Of a stretch of 64,000 nucleotides of DNA, positions 19,119-28,400 are shown one piece after another. The stretch is from Salipiger sp. CCB-MM3. GTDB lineage: Bacteria; Pseudomonadota; Alphaproteobacteria; Rhodobacterales; Rhodobacteraceae. The first letter of the stretch is position 1; every line of letters begins with the position of its first letter. The translations under genes and the position numbers were made by a program. The notes beneath the pieces are model-generated. The model made no database searches and was not told where the DNA came from. It was given only the letters and a program-made list of their open reading frames with translations. The stretch is taken from the NCBI RefSeq assembly GCF_001687105.1, contig NZ_CP014595.1, positions 1,697,001 through 1,761,000 of the forward strand. The letters are read 5' to 3'.

Positions 19119-19828
19119 GGCCGTAGCGCCTCGCGCAGGCTTTGCGGTGTGGCCGGAGCCTCGCGCAGGTCGAGTGAGGACAGCAGGTCCAATAGGTGCC
19201 CTTTCATCAGCTCCTCCGCCGTGGCGCCATCGCCCTCCTCCAGAGCGGTGAGCAGCGCCTCATGTGCATGAGTTTCGCACATTGCCTTGGGTCTGCGCCA
19301 GTAAAGTGCGATCACCAGCGACGAACGGGCAATCAGCTGGGTGATGAAATCCGCGATGGTCGACTGATCGGCGATGCGCGCGATCTCGATATGAAACTCA
19401 CCCGAGAGCCGTACTGCAGTGCCATATTCACCGCGATCGAGCGCCGCGTGTTCCTCGGCATTGTGACGTCGCAGCCGTGCCGCATCCTCGGGGGTCATGC
19501 GCTCGGCGGCAGAGCGGGCGGTGCGCGGTTCGAGCAGGGCGCGGGCCTCAAACACCTCGCGCGCCTCGCGAATCGATGGTGCCGCGACAAAGGCGCCGCG
19601 GTTGGGCTCGATGGTGACAAGCTGATCATGCGCCAGCATCTGCAGCGCCGAGCGCACGATCGTGCGGCCCACGCCGAAGATCTCGCCGACCTCATCCTCG
19701 TTCAGCTTCAGTCCCGGTGCCAGCCGGTGCTCGTGCACGGCAAGGGTCAGCGCATCGGCCACGGCCCGCGCCTTCGATCCTTTGGAGCCCTTCCCGCGCC
19801 CCGCTGGCGCGGCCTCTTTCGCTGTCAT
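19115..19828 (-). CDS. GntR-family regulator, FadR/FCD subfamily
   Basis: 237 residues. An N-terminal winged helix (KLNEDEVGEIFGVGRTIVRSALQMLAHDQLV, about residues 40-72) is followed by an all-helical FCD effector domain with metal-type residues (the GEFHIEIARIA histidine, and HAHEALLTAL). The ATG at 19828 is chosen because GGGGAGAGG sits just upstream; a longer start at 19924 would run through the operator-like region. It is divergent from the ABC operon at 20092, which it probably controls along with its own unit. The effector may be the transported substrate. Confidence 0.88.
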   Translation of the reverse strand: MTAKEAAPAGRGKGSKGSKARAVADALTLAVHEHRLAPGLKLNEDEVGEIFGVGRTIVRSALQMLAHDQLVTIEPNRGAFVAAPSIREAREVFEARALLEPRTARSAAERMTPEDAARLRRHNAEEHAALDRGEYGTAVRLSGEFHIEIARIADQSTIADFITQLIARSSLVIALYWRRPKAMCETHAHEALLTALEEGDGATAEELMKGHLLDLLSSLDLREAPATPQSLREALRP

Positions 19829-19906
19829 CGCGGCCTCTCCCCTTTGGATCACCAATCTTTCCGAGCCGTGCCGAAGGCACAAGCAACGAGGGGATTGCAT
19901 GTAGAA

Positions 19907-19952
19907 CTTCGTGAGATCGTACACAATCTGAAATCAAAAAGTGCACACGAAG
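19907..19952. promoter_or_regulatory. Candidate GntR operator region
   Basis: CTTCGTG (19907-19913) and CACGAAG (19946-19952) form a perfect inverted repeat. Inside it TCGTACACAA (19917-19926) fits the TnGT...ACnA shape of FadR-type operators, with a 2-base instead of a 3-base centre. It lies in the 263-base region between the divergent GntR gene and the ABC operon. Confidence 0.4.
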
Positions 19953-20091
19953 GGGGATTTTTGGTGAAAATTTCAGCGTCACGAAGAATTTGCCCTGCCG
20001 CAACGTTGCCCGCGCTTCGTTTTTTACGAGCGCCGTGGACAGGATCGGTCAGCACTCAAGCTGCGGACACACGCGGATCTACGGGGGACAT

Positions 20092-21075
20092 ATGCGCCAA
20101 GGACTCGATCTCGAACTCGTCGGCCTGACCAAGCGCTACGGCGATACCGTCGCGGTCGACGCGATCAACCATCACTTCGGGTCCGGCGTCTATGCCTGCC
20201 TTCTGGGGCCTTCGGGCTGCGGCAAATCCTCGACCCTGCGGATGATCGCCGGGCATGAGACGGTCAGCGACGGCGCGATCGTGCTGGGCGGCAGCGACAT
20301 CTCGCATCTTCCCCCGGCCAAGCGCGGCACGGCGATGATGTTCCAGAGCTACGCGCTGTTCCCGCATCTTTCGGTGGCGGACAATGTCGCCTTCAGCCTC
20401 AAGATGAAGGGCACCGACGCCGCCACCCGCCGCAAGAAGGCGATGGAGATGCTCGCGCTGGTCGACATGACACAGTTCGCCGAGCGCCTGCCGTCGCAGC
20501 TTTCGGGGGGGCAGCAGCAGCGCGTGGCGCTGGCCCGCGCGCTGATCACCGAGCCGCAGATCCTGCTGCTCGACGAGCCGCTTTCGGCGCTCGATCCGTT
20601 CCTGCGCATCCGCATGCGCGCCGAGCTCAAGCGCCTGCAGCGCGAGCTTGGCATCACCTTCGTGCATGTCACCCACGGGCAGGACGAGGCGCTGGCGCTG
20701 GCCGATGAGATCGTAGTGATGAACAACGCGGTGATCGAGCAAGCGGGCCCGGCCCGCGAGGTGTTCAACAGCCCCAAGACCGAGTTTGTCGCGCGGTTCA
20801 TGGGCGGGCACAATGTGCTGGCGCTGCCGCAGGGCCATTTCGCCATCCGCAACGACCTGACGCGCATCGCGCCGCAGCAGGGCGCCAAGCTGGATGGCCG
20901 CGTCACCTCGGTAGAGTTTCAGGGGGCGCATGTGGCGGTCACCGTGCTTGCCGCGGGCGATCAGGACGTCACCGCCTGGGTGCCCGAAGAGCAATTCTTC
21001 TCTGATCCGAAATCCCCCGGCGACGGGGTGGGCCTGGTCTGGGACGACCAGGCGCTGCATCCGCTTTCGGCCTGA
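20092..21075 (+). CDS. ABC importer ATP-binding protein (PotA-type)
   Basis: 327 residues. Walker A GPSGCGKSS (near residue 40), Q-loop FQSYALFPH, signature LSGGQQQR, Walker B LLLDEP and a late H-loop are all intact. A short TOBE-like C-terminal domain follows. It energises a polyamine-type importer with the binding protein at 21142 and permeases at 22524 and 23391. The ATG at 20092 directly follows a GGGGGAC block and gives the family N-terminus. Confidence 0.92.
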   Translation: MRQGLDLELVGLTKRYGDTVAVDAINHHFGSGVYACLLGPSGCGKSSTLRMIAGHETVSDGAIVLGGSDISHLPPAKRGTAMMFQSYALFPHLSVADNVAFSLKMKGTDAATRRKKAMEMLALVDMTQFAERLPSQLSGGQQQRVALARALITEPQILLLDEPLSALDPFLRIRMRAELKRLQRELGITFVHVTHGQDEALALADEIVVMNNAVIEQAGPAREVFNSPKTEFVARFMGGHNVLALPQGHFAIRNDLTRIAPQQGAKLDGRVTSVEFQGAHVAVTVLAAGDQDVTAWVPEEQFFSDPKSPGDGVGLVWDDQALHPLSA

Positions 21076-21141
21076 AGGGGCCGGGGTGAACAAGGGCCGA
21101 AAAGGTCCGGTCAAGACAAGTCCAACACAGGGAGTTAGGAC

Positions 21142-22407
21142 ATGACGACGAAGAAACTCAGCCGCCGCGGCCTTCTGAAAGGCGCTGCCGCTGCCGGTGC
21201 GGCAACCGCCTTCCCGGCGCCGATGATCTGGGCCCAGAACATCAAGGACGTCACCCTGCGCCAGTTCGGCACCGGCGTGTCGAACCTCAACGAGGTGGCG
21301 CAGAAGGTGAAGGAAGACCTCGGCTTCACGCTCGAGATGACCGCGCTCGACTCCGACGCCGTCACCCAGCGCGCCGCCACCCAGCCGGGCAGCTTCGACA
21401 TCGCCGACATCGAATACTGGATCTGTAAGAAGGTCTGGCCGACCGGCAACCTGCAGGCGATGGATGTCAGCAAGATCAAGAACTACGACAAGATCGTCGG
21501 CATCTTCAAAGACGGCAAGCTGACGCCCGAGTCGACCATCGCGCAGGGCACCGCGCCGCACACCGTGGGCTTCACCGACGGTCCCGATGGCACCACCTTC
21601 GCCGACCAGCAGACCAACTGGATGACCCTCATCCCGACGATCTACAACGCCGACACGCTGGGCATCCGCCCCGACCTGATCGGCCGTCCGATCGACACCT
21701 GGGCCGAGCTGCTGAACCCCGAGTTCAAGGGCAAGGCGTCGATCCTCGACATCTCGTCGATCGGCATCATGGACGCGGCCATGGTCTGCGAAGCGATGGG
21801 CGAGATCGCCTATGGCGACAAGGGCAACATGACCCGCGAAGAGATCGACAAGACCATGGCGATCTTCACCGAAGCCAAGCGCGCCGGTCAGTTCCGCGCC
21901 TTCTGGAAGACCTTCGACGAGAGCGTCAACCTGATGGCCTCGGGCGAGGTGGTGATCCAGTCCATGTGGTCGCCCGCCATCACCGCGGTGAAATCGCGCG
22001 GCATCGACTGCGTCTACCAGCCGCTGAAGGAAGGCTACCGTTCGTGGGGCGGCGGCATCGGCCTGTCGAAGAACCTCTCGGGCCTCGAGCTGGATGCGGC
22101 CTATGAGTACATCAACTGGTACCTCGACGGCTGGGTCGGCGGCTTCCTGATGCGTCAGGGCTATTACTCGGCGGTTCCGGAAACCTCCAAGAACTTCATG
22201 TCCGAAAACGAGTGGGGCTATTGGTTCGAGGGCAAGGAAGCCACCGACACCATCACCAACCCGTTCGGCGACGCCATGGCGCAGGCCGGTGAAGTCCGCG
22301 ACGGCGGCTCGTTCGAAGAGCGCATGGGCTCGGTGGCCTGCTGGAACGCCGTCATGGACGAGAACCAGTACATGGTCCGCAAGTGGAACGAGTTCATCGC
22401 AGCCTGA
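21142..22407 (+). CDS. Tat-exported ABC solute-binding protein (PotD-like)
   Basis: 421 residues. The N-terminus has a twin-arginine signal (SRRGLLKGAAAAGAATAF, residues 7-24). The rest is a type-2 periplasmic binding protein of the spermidine/putrescine class, slightly longer than PotD. It captures the substrate for the ABC importer encoded by its neighbours. The real ligand is unknown: the racemase at the end of the operon argues for an amino-acid or hydantoin-type compound instead of a polyamine. A long GC hairpin (22451-22480) follows it. Confidence 0.9.
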   Translation: MTTKKLSRRGLLKGAAAAGAATAFPAPMIWAQNIKDVTLRQFGTGVSNLNEVAQKVKEDLGFTLEMTALDSDAVTQRAATQPGSFDIADIEYWICKKVWPTGNLQAMDVSKIKNYDKIVGIFKDGKLTPESTIAQGTAPHTVGFTDGPDGTTFADQQTNWMTLIPTIYNADTLGIRPDLIGRPIDTWAELLNPEFKGKASILDISSIGIMDAAMVCEAMGEIAYGDKGNMTREEIDKTMAIFTEAKRAGQFRAFWKTFDESVNLMASGEVVIQSMWSPAITAVKSRGIDCVYQPLKEGYRSWGGGIGLSKNLSGLELDAAYEYINWYLDGWVGGFLMRQGYYSAVPETSKNFMSENEWGYWFEGKEATDTITNPFGDAMAQAGEVRDGGSFEERMGSVACWNAVMDENQYMVRKWNEFIAA

Positions 22408-22450
22408 TCCTCTCGGGTCTGACCTTATCACCTTGGTCCTGACCGAGATC

Positions 22451-22480
22451 GCCGCGCCCCGGATGTGCCCGGGGCGCGGC
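22451..22480 (+). other. mRNA hairpin after the binding-protein gene
   Basis: GCCGCGCCCCGG (22451-22462) pairs perfectly with CCGGGGCGCGGC (22469-22480). There is no T-run, so it is more likely an mRNA-stabilising or processing hairpin than a terminator. Similar hairpins follow the binding-protein genes at 34070-34100 and 41117-41142. Confidence 0.65.
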
Positions 22481-22523
22481 ACCCTGATGCGGTGCGCCGC
22501 ACCACACAAAGACCGGAGGCCGC

Positions 22524-23387
22524 ATGCGCGCTGGCGAAAACAACCGACATCTGACCGGCTGGCTGCTGGCCTCGCCCCTGACCCTCGTGCTGATCTTCTT
22601 CCTCGTGCTGCCCATCGCGATGATCGTCGTGGTGAGCTTCTGGAAAGCGACGGAGTTTTCGATCATCCCGGCGTTCAGCTGGGAAAACTACGATTTCCTT
22701 TTTGGCTCGCCGGTGACCTACCGGGTGTTCGGCAACACGATCAAATACGCGCTGATTGTCTGGGCCTGCACCTTGTTGATCGGCTTCACGGTGGCCTATT
22801 TCCTCGCCTTTCATGTGCGCACGCAGACGTGGCAGATCGCGCTCTTTTTGCTCTGCACCATCCCGTTCTGGACCTCGAACATCATTCGGATGATCTCGTG
22901 GATCCCCTTTCTGGGACGCAACGGGCTGGCCAACTCGGCGCTGATCTCGGCGGGCATCACCGACGAGCCGCTGGAATGGCTGCTCTATTCGGACTTCTCG
23001 GTGATCCTCGCCTTTGTGCACCTCTATACGTTGTTCATGGTGGTGCCGATCTTCAACACCATGATGCGCATCGACAAATCGCTGATCGAAGCGGCCTATG
23101 ACGGCGGCGCCTCGGGCTTCCAGACGCTAACCAACGTGATCATCCCGCTGTGCAAGCCGGGCATCATGATCGGCACGATCTTCGTTGTCACATTGGTGAT
23201 GGGCGACTTCGTTACGGTGCGCTTCATGTCAGGCTCGCAATCGGCCAACGTCGGCCGCCTCATCCAGAACGACATCGCGCTGCTGCAATATCCCTCGGCC
23301 TCGGCCACGGCGGTGGTGCTGCTGATCACCGTGCTGATGGTCATCGGCATCCTTCTGCGCTTCGTCGACATCCGCAAGGAGCTCTGA
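22524..23387 (+). CDS. ABC importer permease (PotB-type)
   Basis: 287 residues with about six membrane segments, the first at residues 15-38. The cytoplasmic EAA loop reads EAAYDGGASGFQTLTNVIIPL near residue 190, the coupling site for the ATPase. It pairs with the permease at 23391, three bases downstream of its stop. Part of the importer operon 20092-24868. Confidence 0.92.
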   Translation: MRAGENNRHLTGWLLASPLTLVLIFFLVLPIAMIVVVSFWKATEFSIIPAFSWENYDFLFGSPVTYRVFGNTIKYALIVWACTLLIGFTVAYFLAFHVRTQTWQIALFLLCTIPFWTSNIIRMISWIPFLGRNGLANSALISAGITDEPLEWLLYSDFSVILAFVHLYTLFMVVPIFNTMMRIDKSLIEAAYDGGASGFQTLTNVIIPLCKPGIMIGTIFVVTLVMGDFVTVRFMSGSQSANVGRLIQNDIALLQYPSASATAVVLLITVLMVIGILLRFVDIRKEL

Positions 23388-23390
23388 TCC

Positions 23391-24230
23391 ATGGAATCCC
23401 GTCCCCGCTCCTTCTACGTGCTCGGCGCCTTCTTCGTGCTGTTCCTGCTGTTCCTCTACGGGCCGACCTTCACCATCGCGATCCTGAGCTTTCAGGGGCC
23501 GCAAGGCGGCCTCACCTTCCCGATGCGCGGCGTCTCGCTGCACTGGTTCTTCGATCTCTTCGAGCAGCAAGCGGTGGGCGACATCTGGGGCAGTTTCCGC
23601 CGCAGCTTCGCGCTTGGCCTGCTGGTGATGGTCACGACGGTGGTGGTCTCGGTGGCTGGCGGGCTGGCGTTCCGCAAGCGTTTTGCGGGCAACGCGGTGC
23701 TGTTCTATCTGGTGATCACCTCGCTGGTGATCCCGTCGATCCTCGTGTCGCTGGGCGTCGGGTTGATCTTCAGCCAGCTTGGCCTGCCGATCCACTGGGC
23801 CAGCTCGGGCTTCGGCTCGCAGCTGACATGGACGTTGCCCTTCGGCCTGCTGATCATGTTCGCCGTGTTCAACCGCTTCGACAAATCCTTCGAAGAGGCG
23901 GCCCGCGATCAGGGCGCGACCAACTGGCAGACCCTGCAGCATGTGGTGCTTCCGATCATCGCCCCCTCGCTGATCGGCGTCGCGCTGTTTGGCTTTACCC
24001 TCAGCTATGATGAGTTCGCGCGGACGCTGCTGACCGCGGGCAGCTACAACACGCTGCCGCTCGAGATTTACGGCATGACCACCAATGTCACCACGCCGGT
24101 GATCTTTGCCTTGGGCACGCTGACCACCGCCTTTTCGCTGGTGATCATCGGGGTGTTCCTGCTGACCGTCTGGTCGATGAACAAGCGCCGCGCCAAGCAG
24201 GGGTCCGACGCCGGCAAGGGAATGGTCTGA
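23391..24230 (+). CDS. ABC importer permease (PotC-type)
   Basis: 279 residues, about six membrane segments, EAA loop EAARDQGATNWQTLQHVVLPI near residue 165. It forms the channel with the PotB-type permease. Its stop overlaps the ATG of the racemase gene by one base (TGATG at 24228-24232), so the enzyme is translated together with the transporter. Confidence 0.92.
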   Translation: MESRPRSFYVLGAFFVLFLLFLYGPTFTIAILSFQGPQGGLTFPMRGVSLHWFFDLFEQQAVGDIWGSFRRSFALGLLVMVTTVVVSVAGGLAFRKRFAGNAVLFYLVITSLVIPSILVSLGVGLIFSQLGLPIHWASSGFGSQLTWTLPFGLLIMFAVFNRFDKSFEEAARDQGATNWQTLQHVVLPIIAPSLIGVALFGFTLSYDEFARTLLTAGSYNTLPLEIYGMTTNVTTPVIFALGTLTTAFSLVIIGVFLLTVWSMNKRRAKQGSDAGKGMV

Positions 24231-24868
24231 TGGCCTATGTGATCATCAACCCCAACAGCACCGCCGCGATGACCGAAGGCATGCTGGAGGTCGCCCGCGC
24301 CGCCGTGCCGGGGGTGACGCTGGAGGGTTGGACCAATGCAGGCGGCCCGCCCGCCATTCAGGGGCATGAGGACGGTCTGAAAGCCGCGCCGTCGCTGCTG
24401 GAGCTGGTCGACAAGGCCAATGCCGAGGGGTTCGAGGGCATCATCATCGCCTGTTTCGACGACACCGCGCTGGAGGACGCGCAGGCGCGCTCGAAGGTGC
24501 CGGTGATCGGGATCGGTCAGGCGGCCTACCATATCGCCGCGCTGCGCGGCTGGAGCTTTTCCGTGGTCACCACGCTGCCGATCTCGGTGCCGATCATCGA
24601 AGGCAACATAATCGGCTACGGGTTCGAGCATCTCATGGGCAAGGTCCGCGCCTCCGACGTCCCGGTGCTGGCGCTCGAAGAAGATCCGGACAGGGCCACC
24701 GAGGCGGTGGCGGTGGAGACCGCCCGCGCGATGGCCGGGGATGGCGTGGATTGCGTGATCCTCGGCTGCGCGGGCATGGCCAAGCTGACGGCGCATCTGC
24801 GGGGTCGCTTCGACAAGCCGATCCTCGACGGGGTGGAATGCGCGGCGCGGCTGATCACGGCGCTCTGA
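24230..24868 (+). CDS. Asp/Glu/hydantoin racemase family protein
   Basis: 212 residues. Two catalytic-type cysteines are present: C75 in IIIACFDD and one in LGCAGMA near residue 180, the two-base arrangement of PLP-independent racemases. The N-terminus (AYVIINPNSTAAMT) is that of hydantoin racemases. It is coupled to the ABC importer, so the imported compound is probably its substrate or a precursor. Hydantoin racemase and maleate isomerase-like activities are the main candidates. It is the last gene of the operon; no clear terminator is seen in the 66 bases before cobA, which converges. Confidence 0.85.
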   Translation: MAYVIINPNSTAAMTEGMLEVARAAVPGVTLEGWTNAGGPPAIQGHEDGLKAAPSLLELVDKANAEGFEGIIIACFDDTALEDAQARSKVPVIGIGQAAYHIAALRGWSFSVVTTLPISVPIIEGNIIGYGFEHLMGKVRASDVPVLALEEDPDRATEAVAVETARAMAGDGVDCVILGCAGMAKLTAHLRGRFDKPILDGVECAARLITAL

Positions 24869-24934
24869 CAGCCCCAGAAATGTCGACGTTCCGGAAGTGG
24901 GCTCATTCGCCCGGCTACCGTCGCAAGGCAGGGC

Positions 24935-25738
24935 TCAAGCGAGGGCTGTCGCCGTCGCTTCCAGTGCCACCCCGGGTTTCGCCATCTTCGGCCAGCTCGC
25001 GATGATCGCCGCGCAGCCCTTCACCTTGTGCTGCACGAGCAGCGCCGGAAGGTCCACGAGTCGCCCGGTGATCATCCGCTCGCCGGGTTTGGACACTTCG
25101 ACCGCGATGGTCAGCGGCGCATCCTCGGGCATCCCGGTCTCGAGCAGCGAGGTGGTGATCCGCGCCGACTGGCCGACCGCCATGTAAAGCGCCAGCGTGA
25201 CGCCGGGCTTGGCGTGACGCGCGCAGTCGGGCATGGGGTCGCCCTCGCGCGCATGGCCGGTGGCCAGCACCAGCGCGTCGGTCTCGCCGCGCGTCGTCAG
25301 CGGCATGCCCGCATGGGCGGCGGCGGCCATGGCGGCGGTGACGCCGGGCACGATCTCGACCTCGATGCCATGCATCCTCGCCGCTTCCAGTTCTTCAGCG
25401 GCGCGCCCGAAGATGCCCGGATCGCCGGATTTCAGCCGCACCACCTTTTGCCCGCGCAGGGCGGCGGCGACGATCACCGCGTTGATCTGCTCCTGCGGCC
25501 ATGAATGCGCGCCGACCTCCTTGCCGACAAAGACCAGTTCCGTCCTCGGTCCGGCCATGGCGAGCACCTCGGGATCGACCAGCCGGTCATAAAAGATCAC
25601 ATCCGCAGTGCGCAGCCGCGCGGCGGCGCGCAGGGTCAGCAGGTCCGCCGCACCCGGCCCGGCACCGACCAGCGCGATGGAACCCTTGGCCGGCATCTCG
25701 TGCGGCGCGGCGATGGGAAAGCTCGGAAGAACGCTCAT
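24935..25738 (-). CDS. cobA: Uroporphyrinogen-III C-methyltransferase
   Basis: SAM-dependent methyltransferase, 267 residues, that makes precorrin-2, the branch point to siroheme and cobalamin. Motifs: VGAGPGAADLLTLRA (SAM loop), FYDRLV, RLKSGDPGIFGRAAEE and PGVTAAMAAAA. It lies 10 bases after nasA at the end of the nitrate operon, with GAGGA overlapping the nasA stop, which suits a role in supplying siroheme to NirB. It lacks the CysG dehydrogenase/chelatase part, so the oxidation and iron insertion must be encoded elsewhere. Confidence 0.95.
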   Translation of the reverse strand: MSVLPSFPIAAPHEMPAKGSIALVGAGPGAADLLTLRAAARLRTADVIFYDRLVDPEVLAMAGPRTELVFVGKEVGAHSWPQEQINAVIVAAALRGQKVVRLKSGDPGIFGRAAEELEAARMHGIEVEIVPGVTAAMAAAAHAGMPLTTRGETDALVLATGHAREGDPMPDCARHAKPGVTLALYMAVGQSARITTSLLETGMPEDAPLTIAVEVSKPGERMITGRLVDLPALLVQHKVKGCAAIIASWPKMAKPGVALEATATALA

Positions 25739-25748
25739 CTCGGGATCC

Positions 25749-28400
25749 TCATTCTGCGGCTTCAGGAGAGACTTCGGGCGCGGGGGATTTGGCGCGGGCC
25801 AGAAGCGCGGCTAATTCGGGGCGGCAGGATCCGCAGTTGGTGCCGGCCTGCAGCGCCGCGCCGATGGCGTCGACGTTCATCAGGCCCTGCGTTTCGATGG
25901 CGCTGAGGATGGTGTTCACCCCGACGTTGAAACAGGCGCAGACCACCGGGCCCGGATCGGGCTGATCCGCGGGCGCGCGGCCGGTGAGCACATGCGGCGC
26001 CTCTTCTCCAGGCAGCGACGCCACATGGCTGCGCATCACCACCACCGGCTCGGGCGAGACGAAGAGCGCGGCCAGCAGCCGGCCCTCGGAATGGAAGGCG
26101 ATGCGGACGCTGCCGCGGCGCGGATCGTGAACCACCTGCGCCTCGGCACTGGGCAGATCGAACATGCGGCGCGCCTCGGCTTCCCAATCGGCGGGGGCGG
26201 TGCTGCCCGCCATTTCCACCTGCCAGCCGCTGTGGGTGCGCGCGAGCGCCCAGTAATCGCTATCGGGCGCCATCTCGGTGCAGGAGACGGCAAAGCCGTA
26301 CCAGCCCGCCTCGAAGGGGGCGAGCGCGACCACAGCGCCCTTGCTCTCGGGCTGGCCCGAGACAGGGTCGGTGACGGGGGGCACCAGCGCATCCACCCGT
26401 GCTGCGGGCGCGGTCTCGCCGGTCCAATGCATGGGGGCGAAAACTTCGCCCTTCTGCACCTTGTCGGTGACCAAGGCCCGCAGCACTGCGGTTCCGTGAG
26501 TGGAGGTGACACGAACGAGGCTTGCGGGCGAAATGGCCAGATCTGCCGCGTCCGAGGGGTGGATTTCGAGGAAGGGCTCGGCCAGATGCGCAGACAGGCG
26601 CGGCGAGCGGCCGGTGCGGGTCATCGTGTGCCACTGGTCGCGAATGCGCCCGGTGTTGAAGCGGAAGGGGAAGCGCGGCGCGGTCTTATTGGCGAAGTCC
26701 TTCCACTTCACCGGCACCATGCGGGCGCGGCCACTTTCGGTGTAGAAAGCGCCGCTTCCGAAGAACCGCCCGCCCTTGCGCGCCCCGGCGAAAGGCCAGC
26801 GGAATGGCGCCAGCGCGTGATACTCGCCATCGGTGAGACCGGCGTGGCCGGAGATGTCAAAATCCTTGCCAAAGCCGCCCGCGATCCCCGAAAGCGCGGC
26901 GTATTCGCGAAAGATCTCGGCGGGGGAGGCGTAGTCGAACCCCTGCGGCCAGCCCATGCGCTTTCCCACTTCCGAGAGGATTTCCCAGTCAGGCTTGGCC
27001 TCACCGGGCGCGGGCAGGGCCGCGCGCTGGCGCGAGATGGTGCGGTCGGAATTGGTGACGGTGCCTTCCTTCTCGCCCCATGCGGCGGCGGGCAGCAGCA
27101 CATGCGCAAGCCGCGCAGTGTCAGTGGCGGCGGTGATGTCGCTGACCACCACGAAGGGGCAGTCCTTGATGGCATCGCGCACGCGGTCGGCGTCGGGCAT
27201 GGTCACGGCGGGGTTGGTGTGGATCACCCAGAGCGCCTTGATCTTGCCCTCGCTCACGGCCTGGAAGAGGTCCACCGCCTTCAGACCGGGCTTGTCGGGG
27301 ATCGTTGGAGAGGACCAGAACTCGCGCACTGCCGAGCGGTGGGAAACATTCTCAATATCGAGATGGCAGGCCAGCATATTGGCCAGACCGCCCACCTCGC
27401 GCCCGCCCATGGCGTTGGGCTGCCCGGTGACCGAAAGCGGCCCCATGCCCGGCTTGCCGATACGGCCGGTGGCCAGGTGGCAGTTGAGGATCGAATTGAC
27501 CTTGTCGGTGCCCGAGGAGGATTGGTTCACGCCCTGGCTGAAGACGGTGACGACTTTTTCGGTCCGCACAAACAGATCGTAGAACTCGCGCAGCGTCGCG
27601 GCGTCGAGGCCGGTGCGCGCGGGATCATCGTCCGAGGCGCTCTCGAGCGTGGCATCGAAGCCCTCGACATGCGCCATGAAGGCCTCATCCGCCGCCCCTT
27701 GCACGGCGATCTCGGTCAGCAGCCCGTTGAACAGCGCCACATCGGTGCCGGCCTTCAGCGGCAGGTGCAGATCGGCGATGTCGCAGGTGGCAGTGCGGCG
27801 CGGATCGACAACCACGACCTTCAGGGTCGGGCGGGCCTTCTTGGCGGCAACGACGCGCTGATACAGAACCGGGTGGCACCATGCGAGGTTGCTGCCCACC
27901 AGAACCACCAGATCGGCCTCTTCGAGATCCTCATAGGTGCCGGGCACGGTGTCGGTGCCGAAGGCGCGCTTGTGCCCCGCCACGGTCGAGGCCATGCAGA
28001 GCCGCGAGTTGGTGTCGATATTGGCCGAGCCGATGTAGCCTTTCATCAGCTTATTGGCGACATAGTAATCCTCGGTCAGCAGCTGCCCCGAGACGTAGAA
28101 GGCCACGCTGTCCGGCCCGTGCTCGGCAATGGTTTCGCGAAAACGCAGGGCAACGAGATCGAGCGCGGCGTCCCAACCCGTCTCGATCCCGTTGACACGA
28201 GGCGAGAGCAATCTCCCCTCGAGGCCCAGCGTCTCGCCCAGCTGCGAGCCCTTGGAGCAGAGGCGCCCCTTGTTTGCAGGGTGCGCGGGGTCGCCGCGCA
28301 CATCGAGCCCGCCCGCCCCGTCAGGGCGCAGCAACACGCCGCAGCCAACGCCGCAATAGGCGCAGGTCGAGCGAAGCTCAGGCAGGCCCGTTCCGTCCAT
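25749..28400 (-). CDS. nasA: Assimilatory nitrate reductase catalytic subunit
   Basis: 883 residues. The N-terminal [4Fe-4S] domain has CAYCGVGCGV and KGRLCSKG. The molybdopterin domains follow, and the C-terminus carries a BFD-like [2Fe-2S] domain (CACFNVGVNTILSAIE, then TNCGSCRPEL). It reduces nitrate to nitrite in the cytoplasm. ATG 28400 overlaps the nirD stop by one base; a GTG three bases earlier is possible. No separate electron-transfer subunit is encoded beside it. The order nirB-nirD-nasA-cobA is a compact assimilation operon. Confidence 0.95.
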   Translation of the reverse strand: MDGTGLPELRSTCAYCGVGCGVLLRPDGAGGLDVRGDPAHPANKGRLCSKGSQLGETLGLEGRLLSPRVNGIETGWDAALDLVALRFRETIAEHGPDSVAFYVSGQLLTEDYYVANKLMKGYIGSANIDTNSRLCMASTVAGHKRAFGTDTVPGTYEDLEEADLVVLVGSNLAWCHPVLYQRVVAAKKARPTLKVVVVDPRRTATCDIADLHLPLKAGTDVALFNGLLTEIAVQGAADEAFMAHVEGFDATLESASDDDPARTGLDAATLREFYDLFVRTEKVVTVFSQGVNQSSSGTDKVNSILNCHLATGRIGKPGMGPLSVTGQPNAMGGREVGGLANMLACHLDIENVSHRSAVREFWSSPTIPDKPGLKAVDLFQAVSEGKIKALWVIHTNPAVTMPDADRVRDAIKDCPFVVVSDITAATDTARLAHVLLPAAAWGEKEGTVTNSDRTISRQRAALPAPGEAKPDWEILSEVGKRMGWPQGFDYASPAEIFREYAALSGIAGGFGKDFDISGHAGLTDGEYHALAPFRWPFAGARKGGRFFGSGAFYTESGRARMVPVKWKDFANKTAPRFPFRFNTGRIRDQWHTMTRTGRSPRLSAHLAEPFLEIHPSDAADLAISPASLVRVTSTHGTAVLRALVTDKVQKGEVFAPMHWTGETAPAARVDALVPPVTDPVSGQPESKGAVVALAPFEAGWYGFAVSCTEMAPDSDYWALARTHSGWQVEMAGSTAPADWEAEARRMFDLPSAEAQVVHDPRRGSVRIAFHSEGRLLAALFVSPEPVVVMRSHVASLPGEEAPHVLTGRAPADQPDPGPVVCACFNVGVNTILSAIETQGLMNVDAIGAALQAGTNCGSCRPELAALLARAKSPAPEVSPEAAE

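Noticed and set aside
20056..22509. 817-codon minus frame across the ABC operon
   Set aside because: Antisense shadow of the ATP-binding and binding-protein genes, both with clear motifs.
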